Assembly: GCF_000430625.1 (NCBI RefSeq)
Contig: NZ_AUMJ01000017.1
Location: 1-64,000, forward strand
Length of the DNA: 64,000 nucleotides
Direction of reading: 5' to 3'
Source: Aneurinibacillus terranovensis DSM 18919
Lineage (GTDB): Bacteria; Bacillota; Bacilli; Aneurinibacillales; Aneurinibacillaceae
The position numbers and the translations under genes were made by a program. Positions 8,651-16,415 of this stretch are shown one piece after another (within the stretch, counting starts at the first letter, position 1; each line of letters begins with the position of its first letter). Below the pieces are notes generated by a model. That model made no database searches. It saw only the letters and a program-made list of their open reading frames with translations, and was not told where the DNA came from.

Positions 8651-11227
8651 TTATTGATTTGTGCCTGTTAAGTCCTGCTGTTGAACGATGCCGCCCGGTT
8701 GCGGAGACTTGTGGTGGTGCTTACCGGAACTGTTTCCGATGCTGGTACCCGGTTGCGTAACGGTGCCGCTGTTCGTTGAGCCTGGATTGCCATTTGTCGT
8801 TCCCGTATTGCTGCCCGTCGTGCCGGTGCCACCGGTTCCTCCGGTATTGCCGCCGGAATTCGTCCCATTCGGACTGTTTCCGCCCGTATTGCTGCCATCC
8901 GTATTCCCGTTTGGATTAGGGGCTCCCCCATTTCCGTTCGGGTTATTTCCGCTATTATTATCATTTGGATTCGTTCCGCCTGTCTGATTCCCACCATTCG
9001 GATTATTCGGATTGTTCGGGTTCACAGTACCGGGGTTTGGCTGATTCGGCACGGTGGTAACCGCCATATTGGACATTGTTCCTTCCTGCCCGGTTGCCTT
9101 GTTATATGGAACAACAACATATGAATACAATTGGTTGGGGTCATAGCTATCCGTATAGCTCGTTGAACCCGTTTCCGCTACAAGTTGTTTATTGGCAGGT
9201 GAGCCCATAAATTTAAACACGCGATACATCATGTCACTACCGCCGCTGCCGGTCCACGAAAGTTTAACCGATGAACCTTCAACAACCGCGGATAAACCGC
9301 TGGCCGCAGGTGTCTGATTCTGCTGTACCGGCGGTGGTGTGTTATCCACCCCGTCCGGCTTCGTAAAGTCGTTAATCGGTGTACCTTGCAGAGCCTGTGA
9401 CATAACTTTTCTGAACATCTTCGCCGGATAAGCCCCCCCTGTCGTGCTCAGATGGTGCTGGTCATCCGTTTTATCGAATCCCATCCAGACCGATGCTACA
9501 TAATCAGGCGTATACCCGACAAACCAGACATCTTTATCCTGATGGGTCCCTGTTTTCCCTGCAACAGGGTGGTCAAAGCGGGCGGATCTTCCAGTCCCTT
9601 CCTGGACAACCCCCTGGAGCATTTGCGTCATATAATACGCCGTTTTTGGCGATACAACCGGAGTTGGATCCTTATCGCCCTGCACGACAAGGTTATCATC
9701 CTGTGTCGTGATTTTTTTAATCGCATGGCCGATAGACATGTTCCCATTATTAGGAAAAGCAGTGTATGCCTGTGCCATTTGAATCGGCGTAGCGCCATAA
9801 TCCATTCCGCCGATGGCAATCGCAAGATTACTTTCTTCATCAGGCCGGACAGGGATACCGAATTTTTTCAGGTAGCTTACCCCTTTATCGATACCAATTT
9901 TGTTCAGCGTCCAGACCGCTGCGGCATTTCTCGAATCGACAATCGCTTTATACATCGTCATCGGGCCGCCGTACCCCTCATTGCCAAAATTTTTAGGCGT
10001 CCAACCATTATAAGATTTTTGGTCATCATCCACTGTACTATCAGGCGTCCAGCCCTCTTCAAGCGCAGGAGCGTAATCGACTAACGGTTTAATTGCCGAA
10101 CCCGGCTGACGGGGAACATCCGCACGGTTCAGCCCTTTTGCGACATAATCACGCCCACCAACAAGCGCGGTGATGCCGCCTGTTTTAGCTTCCATGACAA
10201 CCATTGCCGACTGAACCTTGCGATCATGTGCCGGACCGCCTTCCGGAAAGTTGTTGGCGTCCTGGTATTCTTTATACATAATATCCTGGGTTTTCGGGTC
10301 AAGATACGTATAGATTTTGTATCCGCCCTGGTAGAGCTGATCCCCCGGAATACCGAGTTTCGTTTCCGCTTCTTTGGCCACATAGTCCATATAAGCCTGG
10401 TAAGCGGCCGTATTTTTCGGCTTGCTCTGCACAACGGTGAGCGGCTCAGCCTGAGCCTGCTGCATCTGTTCGCTGGTGATATATCCATTCTTCAGCATTA
10501 AAGAAAGAACAAGATTTCTCCGCTGCAACGCCGCATCGTGATGGTCATCAGGTGAATAATTATTCGGCGCTTTTGGCAGTGCCGCAAGAGTAGCGGCCTG
10601 TGCCAGCGATAATTTGTCAACGGACGTGCCAAAATAATATTGAGAGGCTGCCTGAATTCCGAAAACGCCATGTCCGGCATAAAAACGGTTCAGGTACATT
10701 TCTAGGATTTGCTCCTTGGAAAATTGACGTTCAAGATTGAGCGCAATCATAATTTCCTTCGTTTTACGCATAAACGTCTTGTCGTTTGTCAAAAAGACAT
10801 TCCGGGCCAGCTGTTGGGTAATCGTACTCGCACCCTCCGCCTTGCTTCCCGTCGTAATGTCCTTAAAAATTGCCCGGGCAATCCCTATCGGGTCGACTCC
10901 ATTGTGTTCATAAAAACGGCTATCTTCCGTTGCAATAAACGCGTTCACAATATTTTTCGGGATTTTATCAAACGAAATGTTCTCACGTTTATCTCTTTCC
11001 AGCTTTCCAACAACCGTTTTTCCGTCGTTGGCATACACAGTGGATCCCTGCATTAGGTCAAGCTTCTTCATGTCAATCATCTGGTTTCCTGCCACGTATA
11101 ATGCCGAACAGCCGCCGATGCTTAAAAGAACGGCCAGCGCAGCGAGGATAAAGATAATTTTCCACGGTCCTCTTTTACGCCCGCGCTTCTTCCTGGCGCC
11201 GGACTTTTGTGACGTGTTTACTTCCAT
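8651..11227 (-). CDS. Class A penicillin-binding protein (glycosyltransferase/transpeptidase) with FN3 and Gly/Asn-rich tail
   Basis: An 858-aa bifunctional peptidoglycan synthase. A basic cytoplasmic N-terminus (KKRGRKRGPWK) and a single membrane anchor (about 24-48) are followed by the GT51 glycosyltransferase domain with EDSRFYEHNGVDPIGIARA (Glu catalytic, about 100) and the TITQQLARN motif. The transpeptidase domain has the SxxK serine in PGSAIKP (about 380), SRN as SxN, and KTGT (about 556). A fibronectin-III-like module (about 645-735) leads to an extremely Asn/Gly/Pro/Thr-rich tail (about 745-858). Such tails occur in Bacillales PBP1 and are presumed cell-wall-spanning. The ATG at 11227 has TAGGGGGT about 11 nt upstream. 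Confidence 0.9.
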   Translation of the reverse strand: MEVNTSQKSGARKKRGRKRGPWKIIFILAALAVLLSIGGCSALYVAGNQMIDMKKLDLMQGSTVYANDGKTVVGKLERDKRENISFDKIPKNIVNAFIATEDSRFYEHNGVDPIGIARAIFKDITTGSKAEGASTITQQLARNVFLTNDKTFMRKTKEIMIALNLERQFSKEQILEMYLNRFYAGHGVFGIQAASQYYFGTSVDKLSLAQAATLAALPKAPNNYSPDDHHDAALQRRNLVLSLMLKNGYITSEQMQQAQAEPLTVVQSKPKNTAAYQAYMDYVAKEAETKLGIPGDQLYQGGYKIYTYLDPKTQDIMYKEYQDANNFPEGGPAHDRKVQSAMVVMEAKTGGITALVGGRDYVAKGLNRADVPRQPGSAIKPLVDYAPALEEGWTPDSTVDDDQKSYNGWTPKNFGNEGYGGPMTMYKAIVDSRNAAAVWTLNKIGIDKGVSYLKKFGIPVRPDEESNLAIAIGGMDYGATPIQMAQAYTAFPNNGNMSIGHAIKKITTQDDNLVVQGDKDPTPVVSPKTAYYMTQMLQGVVQEGTGRSARFDHPVAGKTGTHQDKDVWFVGYTPDYVASVWMGFDKTDDQHHLSTTGGAYPAKMFRKVMSQALQGTPINDFTKPDGVDNTPPPVQQNQTPAASGLSAVVEGSSVKLSWTGSGGSDMMYRVFKFMGSPANKQLVAETGSTSYTDSYDPNQLYSYVVVPYNKATGQEGTMSNMAVTTVPNQPNPGTVNPNNPNNPNGGNQTGGTNPNDNNSGNNPNGNGGAPNPNGNTDGSNTGGNSPNGTNSGGNTGGTGGTGTTGSNTGTTNGNPGSTNSGTVTQPGTSIGNSSGKHHHKSPQPGGIVQQQDLTGTNQ

Positions 11228-11340
11228 CTTATTATTTACCCCCTAATTTTTGCAGCAAAGACACCCATACTAATCATATCAGAAAATCAAAAAAAATGGT
11301 TCAAGCAGTTTATACCTAACCGCTTGCATACCGATTCTAC

Positions 11341-11381
11341 CTCTTTTTTCTTAAAGAAAAAAGAGCCGTCCGGCTCTTTTT
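11341..11381 (-). terminator. Terminator of the queuosine/yqgQ unit, with overlapping alternative hairpin
   Basis: On the minus strand the AAAAAGAGCC / GGCTCTTTTT stem (loop about GGAC) is followed by CTTT. The same U-tract is shared with a perfect 12-bp inverted repeat CTCTTTTTTCTT / AAGAAAAAAGAG at 11341-11365, so two mutually exclusive hairpins are possible. Confidence 0.75.
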
Positions 11382-11591
11382 CTATCTACCTTTCTGATAC
11401 GCATATTTTGCCTGCTTGATTACGGTCATCGCATCACGAAATTCTTCCGGCTGAATCAGCTTCTCGGCATAAAGTTCACGCAGTTCTTCTTCCCACATCT
11501 CGTAATCGCTTACGGGATCCCCCATATAAATCACGATGCCAAAGCGGCGAAGAAGGTCTTTCACATGCAGGACGGTTTTAATCTCGTACAT
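11382..11591 (-). CDS. yqgQ: YqgQ-family small protein
   Basis: A 69-aa protein. VKDLLRRFGIVIYMGDPVSDYEMWEEELRELYAEKLI follows the YqgQ (DUF910) pattern: a leading helix, the Y-x-GD turn, then the acidic W-E-x-E-L-x-E-L-Y helix. Function is unknown for the family. I chose the ATG at 11591, 7 nt past the queF stop. A TTG 18 nt upstream would overlap queF and has no better ribosome site. It is the last gene of the queD-E-C-F unit and is followed by the terminator. Confidence 0.75.
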   Translation of the reverse strand: MYEIKTVLHVKDLLRRFGIVIYMGDPVSDYEMWEEELRELYAEKLIQPEEFRDAMTVIKQAKYAYQKGR

Positions 11592-11598
11592 AAGTGAC

Positions 11599-12027
11599 CT
11601 AGCCTTCAAACCCTTCTTTTCGGTACTCCACCGTTACTTCCGTGCCCAGTCCCCCGCGCGCGTTCCACACCGCTTCCACCTTCATATAGAGGGGATCGCA
11701 GACTCTAACCAAATCTTCGAGAATTCTGTTGGTGGCATGCTCCTGATAAATCCCTACATTCCGGTATGAGGTCAGGTAGTACTTCAGCGACTTCATTTCA
11801 ATCAGTGTTTCGTTTGGCACGAATGTGATTTTAATATCGGCAAAATCAGGCAGCCCTGACCACGGGCAGACCGATGTAAACTCGGTCGTCGGAATTATTA
11901 CCTCCGTTTTTTTTCCAATGTATTCGTATGGCAGTGTCTCCAAAATATCTGCCATAACGGCAGATTCGTCCTGGGTGTCAAACCGGATTTTATTATATTT
12001 ATCATGATTATGTTCAACATGGCTCAT
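11599..12027 (-). CDS. queF: NADPH-dependent 7-cyano-7-deazaguanine (preQ0) reductase, unimodular
   Basis: A 142-aa enzyme that reduces preQ0 to preQ1, the last free-base step before tRNA insertion. The catalytic Cys lies in TSVCPWSGLPDFADI (about residue 54), with the proton-donor Asp in DFADI. The QueF motif appears as EMKSLKYYLTSYRN, and the zinc/substrate residues ATNRILEDLV and C-D-P follow. The length matches the YkvM-type single-domain enzyme. It is third in the operon after queC, with a 31-bp gap. Confidence 0.92.
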   Translation of the reverse strand: MSHVEHNHDKYNKIRFDTQDESAVMADILETLPYEYIGKKTEVIIPTTEFTSVCPWSGLPDFADIKITFVPNETLIEMKSLKYYLTSYRNVGIYQEHATNRILEDLVRVCDPLYMKVEAVWNARGGLGTEVTVEYRKEGFEG

Positions 12028-12058
12028 GTATTCCTACGCTCCTCATCTTGTATAAAAT

Positions 12059-12742
12059 TTAGCGGTTCTGGTAACGAATTGGGTCCACCGCCCCGGCCTC
12101 TTCGAATCCTTTTAAACGGAGGCGGCAGCTGTCGCATATGCCGCAGGCCTCTTCTCCGCCCTGGTAGCAGGAAGTGCTGAGTTCGTACGGCACCCCAAGC
12201 TTGAGACCCCATTCAATGGTTTCCTTTTTTGATAACCGCTGCAAAGGCGCTTCGATTCGAAGATCCGTTCCCGTCGTCCCCGCTTTCGTCGCCAGGCGAA
12301 TCGTATCGCTCATGGAACGGATAAATTCAGGCCGGCAATCCGGGTACCCGCTGTAATCAACCGCACTGACCCCGATATAAATCACTTCAGCTCCTACTAC
12401 CTCCGCATACGCGGTAGCAAGAGAGAGAAAAATCAGGTTGCGCGCCGGTACATACGTAGCCGGAATTTCATCAGTTTTCGGAATTTCATCAGTCGGAACC
12501 GCAATCGATTCATCGGTCAGTGCGCTACCGCCAATTTCTTTTAAAAACCCAAGGTTTACAATGCGGTGGTCAGGCACCTGATAGTATGCGGCAATTTTTT
12601 TGGCCTGTTCCACTTCACGGTTGTGGCGCTGCCCGTAATTAAAGGTCAGCGAGTACAGCTCGTATCCCGCTTCCCGGGCTATTCCCATGCATGTGGTACT
12701 GTCAAGGCCTCCGCTGAGAACGACGACTGCTTTTTTACTCAT
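12059..12742 (-). CDS. queC: 7-cyano-7-deazaguanine synthase
   Basis: A 227-aa ATP-dependent enzyme that converts 7-carboxy-7-deazaguanine to preQ0. The PP-loop SGGLDSTT lies at about residues 9-16. VPARNLIFLS and the family motif GVSAVDYSGYPDCRPEF are present. The zinc ligands are in CYQGGEEACGICDSCRLR near the C-terminus (four Cys). It lies 25 bp downstream of queE. Confidence 0.95.
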   Translation of the reverse strand: MSKKAVVVLSGGLDSTTCMGIAREAGYELYSLTFNYGQRHNREVEQAKKIAAYYQVPDHRIVNLGFLKEIGGSALTDESIAVPTDEIPKTDEIPATYVPARNLIFLSLATAYAEVVGAEVIYIGVSAVDYSGYPDCRPEFIRSMSDTIRLATKAGTTGTDLRIEAPLQRLSKKETIEWGLKLGVPYELSTSCYQGGEEACGICDSCRLRLKGFEEAGAVDPIRYQNR

Positions 12743-12767
12743 TATTCGTACACTCTCCTCTTCTTCT

Positions 12768-13490
12768 TTATACGCCCCGCATTTGCGGATCCCAGATGAT
12801 TTTGTGGATCTGCATGTTAAGCCGCGCCCGCCCGTTCTGCGGCCGTGCCGAAAGTATCAATTTCACTAAATCAGCCGGAGGCATCGTTTCCCATACCGGG
12901 CTAAAGAGTGCCGTTGCGCGGGTCGGATATTGTTCAAGGACCCGGAGCGCCTCAGTAAAATCCAGTTCATTGGCGACAACAAACTTCACTTCGTCCTGTT
13001 CCTCCAGAAGTTCGAAGTTCGGCAGATGCATTTTCTCCGTTTCACCGCTCGCGGGCAGTTTGTAGTCCATAACAAAACGGGCTTTACGCCCTACCTGTTC
13101 ATCCTGCCGGCGCAGCGCAATAAACGGTTCGAGGGGGATGGCGCCATTCGTCTCAATATGGATATCCCATACGTAATCCAGCTGTGCCAGATAGTACAAA
13201 AGCGCCGCCGATTTCTCGCCGTGCATCAGCGGTTCTCCACCGGTCAGACAGATGACACCATGCTTAAACACTGCCGCACGCTGAACAATCTCTTCTATAC
13301 TTACCGTAAAAGCCGGCTTCTCAGGTGCGTAACTGTATGTTGTGTCACACCAGGTACACCGCAGATTGCAGTTAAATACGCGGACGAAGGTCGTCGGGTA
13401 ACCCGCCATTCTCCCTTCCCCTTCGACCGTTTCAAATACTTCGACCATCGGAATGCGAAGTTTGAGAGCCTCCCGCATAACTGCCTTCAT
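12768..13490 (-). CDS. queE: 7-carboxy-7-deazaguanine synthase (radical SAM)
   Basis: A 240-aa radical-SAM enzyme acting on 6-carboxytetrahydropterin. The cluster motif is CNLRCTWCDTTYSY (CX3CX2C, about residues 31-40), preceded by VFETVEGEG. The SAM-binding GGE motif is in LTGGEPLMH. I chose ATG 13490, which overlaps the queD stop as ATGA and has GAGTGG 5 nt upstream; an ATG three codons earlier would sit on the ribosome site. Confidence 0.93.
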   Translation of the reverse strand: MKAVMREALKLRIPMVEVFETVEGEGRMAGYPTTFVRVFNCNLRCTWCDTTYSYAPEKPAFTVSIEEIVQRAAVFKHGVICLTGGEPLMHGEKSAALLYYLAQLDYVWDIHIETNGAIPLEPFIALRRQDEQVGRKARFVMDYKLPASGETEKMHLPNFELLEEQDEVKFVVANELDFTEALRVLEQYPTRATALFSPVWETMPPADLVKLILSARPQNGRARLNMQIHKIIWDPQMRGV

Positions 13491-13957
13491 ATCATCCACT
13501 CTCTTTTTAACGTCGCATAGCTCGTCGGTGTTTCATATAAAACAAGTTCTTCGAGGCGGGTACCCTTCTCGATAAACCCCATTTCATTTAAACGGTGATC
13601 CATCTCCTCCCATATCCAAACGATCATATTTTCAGCCGTCGTATTCATAGGCGGCAGCACTTCGTTCAAATACCGGTGATCCAGCTTCGCTTTAATGGTA
13701 TCTTCGTAAATTTTCTTCATCTCGGAAAAATCAATACAAATTCCGATTTCATTGACAAAGCCGCTTACCGTCATGACCAGCTTATACGTATGCCCGTGCA
13801 GGCTTTTACATTTCCCTTCGTAAAGATGCAGATGATGGGCCGCGTCAAATGTGAATTCCTTTGTCAACGCGACACGGCGATGATGATAGCGCAACTCTTC
13901 CGGACGAATATTCGTGTGAAGGCGCTGAATTTTCTCCGGAATCATATAGTCGGACAT
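13487..13957 (-). CDS. queD: 6-carboxy-5,6,7,8-tetrahydropterin synthase
   Basis: A 156-aa PTPS-fold enzyme that starts queuosine synthesis from dihydroneopterin triphosphate. Zinc and catalytic residues are visible in FDAAHHLHLYEGKCKSLHGHTY (two His motifs plus the reactive Cys in GKCKSLHGH), LDHRYLNE and NTTAENM, with the distal Glu in LEELVLYET. ATG 13957 is preceded by GGAGGGG; the ATG six codons upstream is part of the leader. It is the first gene of queD-queE-queC-queF-yqgQ, behind a preQ1-like riboswitch and terminator. Confidence 0.93.
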   Translation of the reverse strand: MSDYMIPEKIQRLHTNIRPEELRYHHRRVALTKEFTFDAAHHLHLYEGKCKSLHGHTYKLVMTVSGFVNEIGICIDFSEMKKIYEDTIKAKLDHRYLNEVLPPMNTTAENMIVWIWEEMDHRLNEMGFIEKGTRLEELVLYETPTSYATLKREWMI

Positions 13958-14010
13958 GTTCTCCCCTCCATTCAAAGCTTATGGAAGATATTGAAATGTG
14001 TACGTAAAAA

Positions 14011-14035
14011 TAAAAAATCCCCTACACCAGGGGAT
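14011..14035 (-). terminator. Riboswitch-controlled terminator upstream of queD
   Basis: Minus-strand hairpin ATCCCC / GGGGAT with loop TGGTGTA, then TTTTTTATTTTT. The loop sequence TGGTGT is complementary to ACACCA in the aptamer tail (14060-14055), which gives an anti-terminator alternative. Confidence 0.85.
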
Positions 14036-14052
14036 GAAAAAACAATGGATCC

Positions 14053-14091
14053 GGTGGTGTTTTTTACGTTGGTTTACCCACATAACAACGT
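14053..14091 (-). promoter_or_regulatory. preQ1-I-like riboswitch aptamer
   Basis: Minus-strand leader 54 nt before the terminator tail of queD. P1 is ACGTTG/CAACGT (14091-14086 with 14071-14066). The 14-nt loop (14085-14072) begins with T, the position of the conserved ligand-contacting U, and ends with C directly before the P1 3' strand, the position of the ligand-pairing C. An A6 run (14065-14060) follows, then CAC, which pairs with GTG in the loop (14081-14079) as an H-type pseudoknot P2. This order matches the known preQ1-I fold, but the loop is longer than the common type and differs from its consensus. preQ1 binding would free the terminator and switch queDECF off. Ligand identity is inferred from structure and context. 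Confidence 0.72.
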
Positions 14092-14102
14092 CTAACTCCG
14101 TA

Positions 14103-14132
14103 ATTATACACGGTCTTCCTTTATAAATTCAA
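14103..14132 (-). promoter_or_regulatory. Promoter of the queuosine operon
   Basis: Minus strand: -35 TTGAAT (14132-14127), 18-bp spacer, -10 TATAAT (14108-14103). It lies in the 3' end of the inositol monophosphatase gene. Transcription would start a few bases before the aptamer. Confidence 0.7.
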
Positions 14133-14910
14133 GCATCTTCTGATGAATGCCGGGATTTGCCGCCAGGATGCTCGTTTTCTCCGTGAACGGAATGCTCGTT
14201 CCATCCATGCGTGTAACGATTCCACCGGCCTCTTCAATAAGCAATTTCCCCGCCGCATAATCCCACGAATTAAGGGACATGCTGACGTAACCATCAAGCC
14301 GTCCTGCAGCCACATACGCCAGTTCCAGCGCGGCTACGCCAAGGACTCGCATTCCCCTTGAACATTGGGCGAGTTCCTGTATTTTTTCGGCCAGGCCGCA
14401 ATCGATGGCTTTTTTGTTCCAAAAAATACTGCTCGCCAGTAAAGACTCTTCCATATGAAGATGGTGCGGGGGTTTAAGGCGCACATCATTAAGATAGGCG
14501 CCCCCGTCTTTCTCCGCATAAAACATTTCATCACGCGTCGGATCATATACAACCGCAGCCTGACAAATTCCCTGATAGAAGAAGGCAATAGATATGCAAT
14601 AATTCAATTTTTGATGAACAAAGTTTGTGGTGCCGTCGATGGGGTCAATCACCCAAACCGCATCATACCCAGTAACGTCTCTGGCAAACAAACCTTCTTC
14701 CCCCAGAATCCCGTGTCCGGGATACACGTTTAGAATGCTGTCCATAATATATTTTTCAACGGCGCGGTCTACGGAAGTAACCAGATCGGCAGCCGACGAC
14801 TTATACATTACCTCAAGTGGTTTTTCCAGCATCCGTTGGATTAAAGCGCCCGCCTCCCGCGCACACCGCTTCGCAAAGCTTCCCCACTCTTTTTTTTCGC
14901 TTATTTGCAC
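14104..14910 (-). CDS. suhB: Inositol monophosphatase-family phosphatase
   Basis: A 268-aa Mg-dependent phosphatase. The metal motifs are GEEG (about 71), WVIDPIDGTTNFVH (about 86-99) and WDYAAGKLLIEEAGG (about 215-229), in the usual order. Family members hydrolyse inositol phosphates and related sugar phosphates, or act as SuhB in rRNA processing; no genomic neighbour decides between them. The gene stands alone. Its last codons contain the promoter of the downstream queuosine operon. Confidence 0.87.
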   Translation of the reverse strand: MQISEKKEWGSFAKRCAREAGALIQRMLEKPLEVMYKSSAADLVTSVDRAVEKYIMDSILNVYPGHGILGEEGLFARDVTGYDAVWVIDPIDGTTNFVHQKLNYCISIAFFYQGICQAAVVYDPTRDEMFYAEKDGGAYLNDVRLKPPHHLHMEESLLASSIFWNKKAIDCGLAEKIQELAQCSRGMRVLGVAALELAYVAAGRLDGYVSMSLNSWDYAAGKLLIEEAGGIVTRMDGTSIPFTEKTSILAANPGIHQKMLEFIKEDRV

Positions 14911-15172
14911 TATTCTCGCCTCGCACTATGGTTTCATTACTTCTATCATAAACAAATTATCTGAAAAAAACTACACCATCCGCATACTGGAACCGCTTCG
15001 CCAAGCCGCACGCAGGCGATAGCCCTCATTTCACATACCAGAAACAAAACCATCTGCCTGTAACCAAACAGATTCACTATGCAGATTTGCTGCACTTGGG
15101 GCTGATTGAGTAGCATGGTACTTGTCATGTTAGACAAAAGCGATATTAAAGTTTATCTTCCCCGTTTTTTTT
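14911..15172. other. Intergenic stretch, nothing recognised
   Basis: Between suhB and the methyltransferase I see no gene, strong hairpin or mobile-element end. The extended -10 of the methyltransferase lies just downstream. Confidence 0.5.
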
Positions 15173-15181
15173 TGCTATAGT
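15173..15181 (+). promoter_or_regulatory. Extended -10 promoter for the 15208 methyltransferase
   Basis: TTTGCTATAGT contains TG-N-TATAGT 27 bp before the start codon. It follows a T9 tract that may help opening. The -35 is poor. Confidence 0.5.
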
Positions 15182-15207
15182 AAAGAAAAAAACCGGGGGA
15201 GATACCA

Positions 15208-15894
15208 ATGGGATTTGATTGGCACAGCGCATGCCGCGACCAGTGGAACAAAATGTCGGAAAACTGGCAGGCAAACAGTACGGAAATGTGGGAGGAAGGG
15301 AGCAGGAAAGATGTTATCCCTGTATTTACACGCTACCTAACACCCGAGGAAGGGCCTATCCTGGACACGGGATGCGGGGACGGTTACGGAAGCGCTCTAC
15401 TTGCCGGACTTGGCTATGAAGTAGTCGGGGTCGATCTGGCCGAACGTATGATTGAAAAAGCAAAAGAACGGGAGAACACGAAGCTGCATCTGTCCTTTTT
15501 ACAGGGTGATATTATGAATCTCCCTTTTGCCGAACATAGCTTTCAGGGCATTATGGCCATTAATGTGGTGGAATGGACGGCTTCCCCGCATAAGACGATC
15601 CTGAAATTGAAAAAATATATAAAACCAGGCGGCATATTAGCTTTAGGAATTCTCGGCCCGACCGCTGCGCCGCGCCAGCACAGCTATAACCGGCTGTACG
15701 ATAAAGAAGTCGTTTGCAACACGATGATGCCGTGGGAATGCGGCCGGCTGCTTACCGAGAACGGTTTTGAAATCATCCACCAGCAGGGTGTGTACAAACG
15801 CGGGGTCACGGATGATATGATTGGCCGACTCTCTCTTGAATTATGCCAATCACTAAGTTTTCTCTGGATGTTCTACGCAAAATCAATGCAGTAA
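15208..15894 (+). CDS. Class I SAM-dependent methyltransferase
   Basis: A 228-aa Methyltransf_11-type enzyme. Motif I is ILDTGCGDGYGSALL (about residues 51-65), the acidic loop is VVGVDLAERMIEKAK, motif II is LSFLQGDIMNLPFAEHSF, and the post-motif II is IKPGGILALGILGP. The substrate (small molecule, most likely) is unknown. ATG 15208 is preceded by GGGGGAG. It is a single-gene unit with its own promoter and a very strong terminator. Confidence 0.85.
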   Translation: MGFDWHSACRDQWNKMSENWQANSTEMWEEGSRKDVIPVFTRYLTPEEGPILDTGCGDGYGSALLAGLGYEVVGVDLAERMIEKAKERENTKLHLSFLQGDIMNLPFAEHSFQGIMAINVVEWTASPHKTILKLKKYIKPGGILALGILGPTAAPRQHSYNRLYDKEVVCNTMMPWECGRLLTENGFEIIHQQGVYKRGVTDDMIGRLSLELCQSLSFLWMFYAKSMQ

Positions 15895-15903
15895 AAAATG
15901 GAG

Positions 15904-15950
15904 GAAAGTATATGTTGCTTTAACACTGTAAAGCAACATATACTTTCTTT
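15904..15950 (+). terminator. Strong terminator after the methyltransferase
   Basis: Perfect 18-bp stem, 15904-15921 with 15930-15947, 8-base loop, followed by TTT. Confidence 0.85.
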
Positions 15951-15957
15951 AACGGAT

Positions 15958-16014
15958 AAAAAAACCAACCCGCAGCCCAAGCAAATCCTTGCCTGGCAAG
16001 CGGGTTGGTTTTTT
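15958..16014 (-). terminator. Terminator of the 16013-16300 gene
   Basis: AAAAAACCAACCCGC / GCGGGTTGGTTTTTT arms (15958-15973, 16000-16014) with a 26-base apical part that can also pair. On the minus strand it ends in a T run and overlaps the stop codon. Confidence 0.88.
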
Positions 16015-16300
16015 ATTCGTGCGACTCCCCCGGATAGAATTTTTCATCGATTTCCCACGATTCTACCATTTGATGGGCGACATGCGGGTCATATCCTTTT
16101 CCATATAAGTAGCTCATAGCTGCAACTTCTCTCAGTGCATGGGCGAGTGAAGTAAACTTGGCTTCGTTTAAACCATAACGAACGTAGGGGGCGATTGCTC
16201 TTAAGGTTTCGCGTTTTAAATGATGGAACTCATAGGGCGGGCCTGCATAGTGGAAGTGATGAGAATGATGATACATCTCGTAATATGGATGACTGTACAT
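16013..16300 (-). CDS. Hypothetical His/Tyr-rich small protein
   Basis: A 95-aa protein of unknown function. The N-terminus is aromatic and histidine-rich (MYSHPYYEMYHHSHHFHYAGPPYEFHHLKRE). A helical part follows (LRAIAPYVRYGLNEAKFTSLAHALREVAAMSYLYGKGYDPHVAHQMVESWE). The ATG at 16300 is preceded by GGGAGTAATCAA; a longer frame upstream lacks a ribosome site. The N-terminus and leader resemble those of the ferritin-like gene at 34116-34556 (GAGTAATCAA followed by a Tyr/His-rich start). Metal binding or a spore-coat role is only a guess from composition. Confidence 0.65.
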   Translation of the reverse strand: MYSHPYYEMYHHSHHFHYAGPPYEFHHLKRETLRAIAPYVRYGLNEAKFTSLAHALREVAAMSYLYGKGYDPHVAHQMVESWEIDEKFYPGESHE

Positions 16301-16415
16301 TTGATTACTCCCTTTCCAGTATTTTTTGTGAGTACTTACAACCACCTACAGACTATGCCCCCTATGCAGGAAAGTGCGCCCAAGTTCATCTGTCTCTTTA
16401 CGCTGTGTTTGCTTT

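Noticed and set aside
8688-8987. Long plus-strand frame rich in Val/Pro/Phe opposite the PBP tail
   Set aside because: It is the antisense of the Asn/Gly/Pro repeat tail of the penicillin-binding protein; no ribosome site and composition dictated by the sense repeats.
9452-10084. 210-codon plus-strand frame inside the PBP gene
   Set aside because: Shadow frame antisense to conserved transpeptidase motifs; no ribosome site or family pattern.
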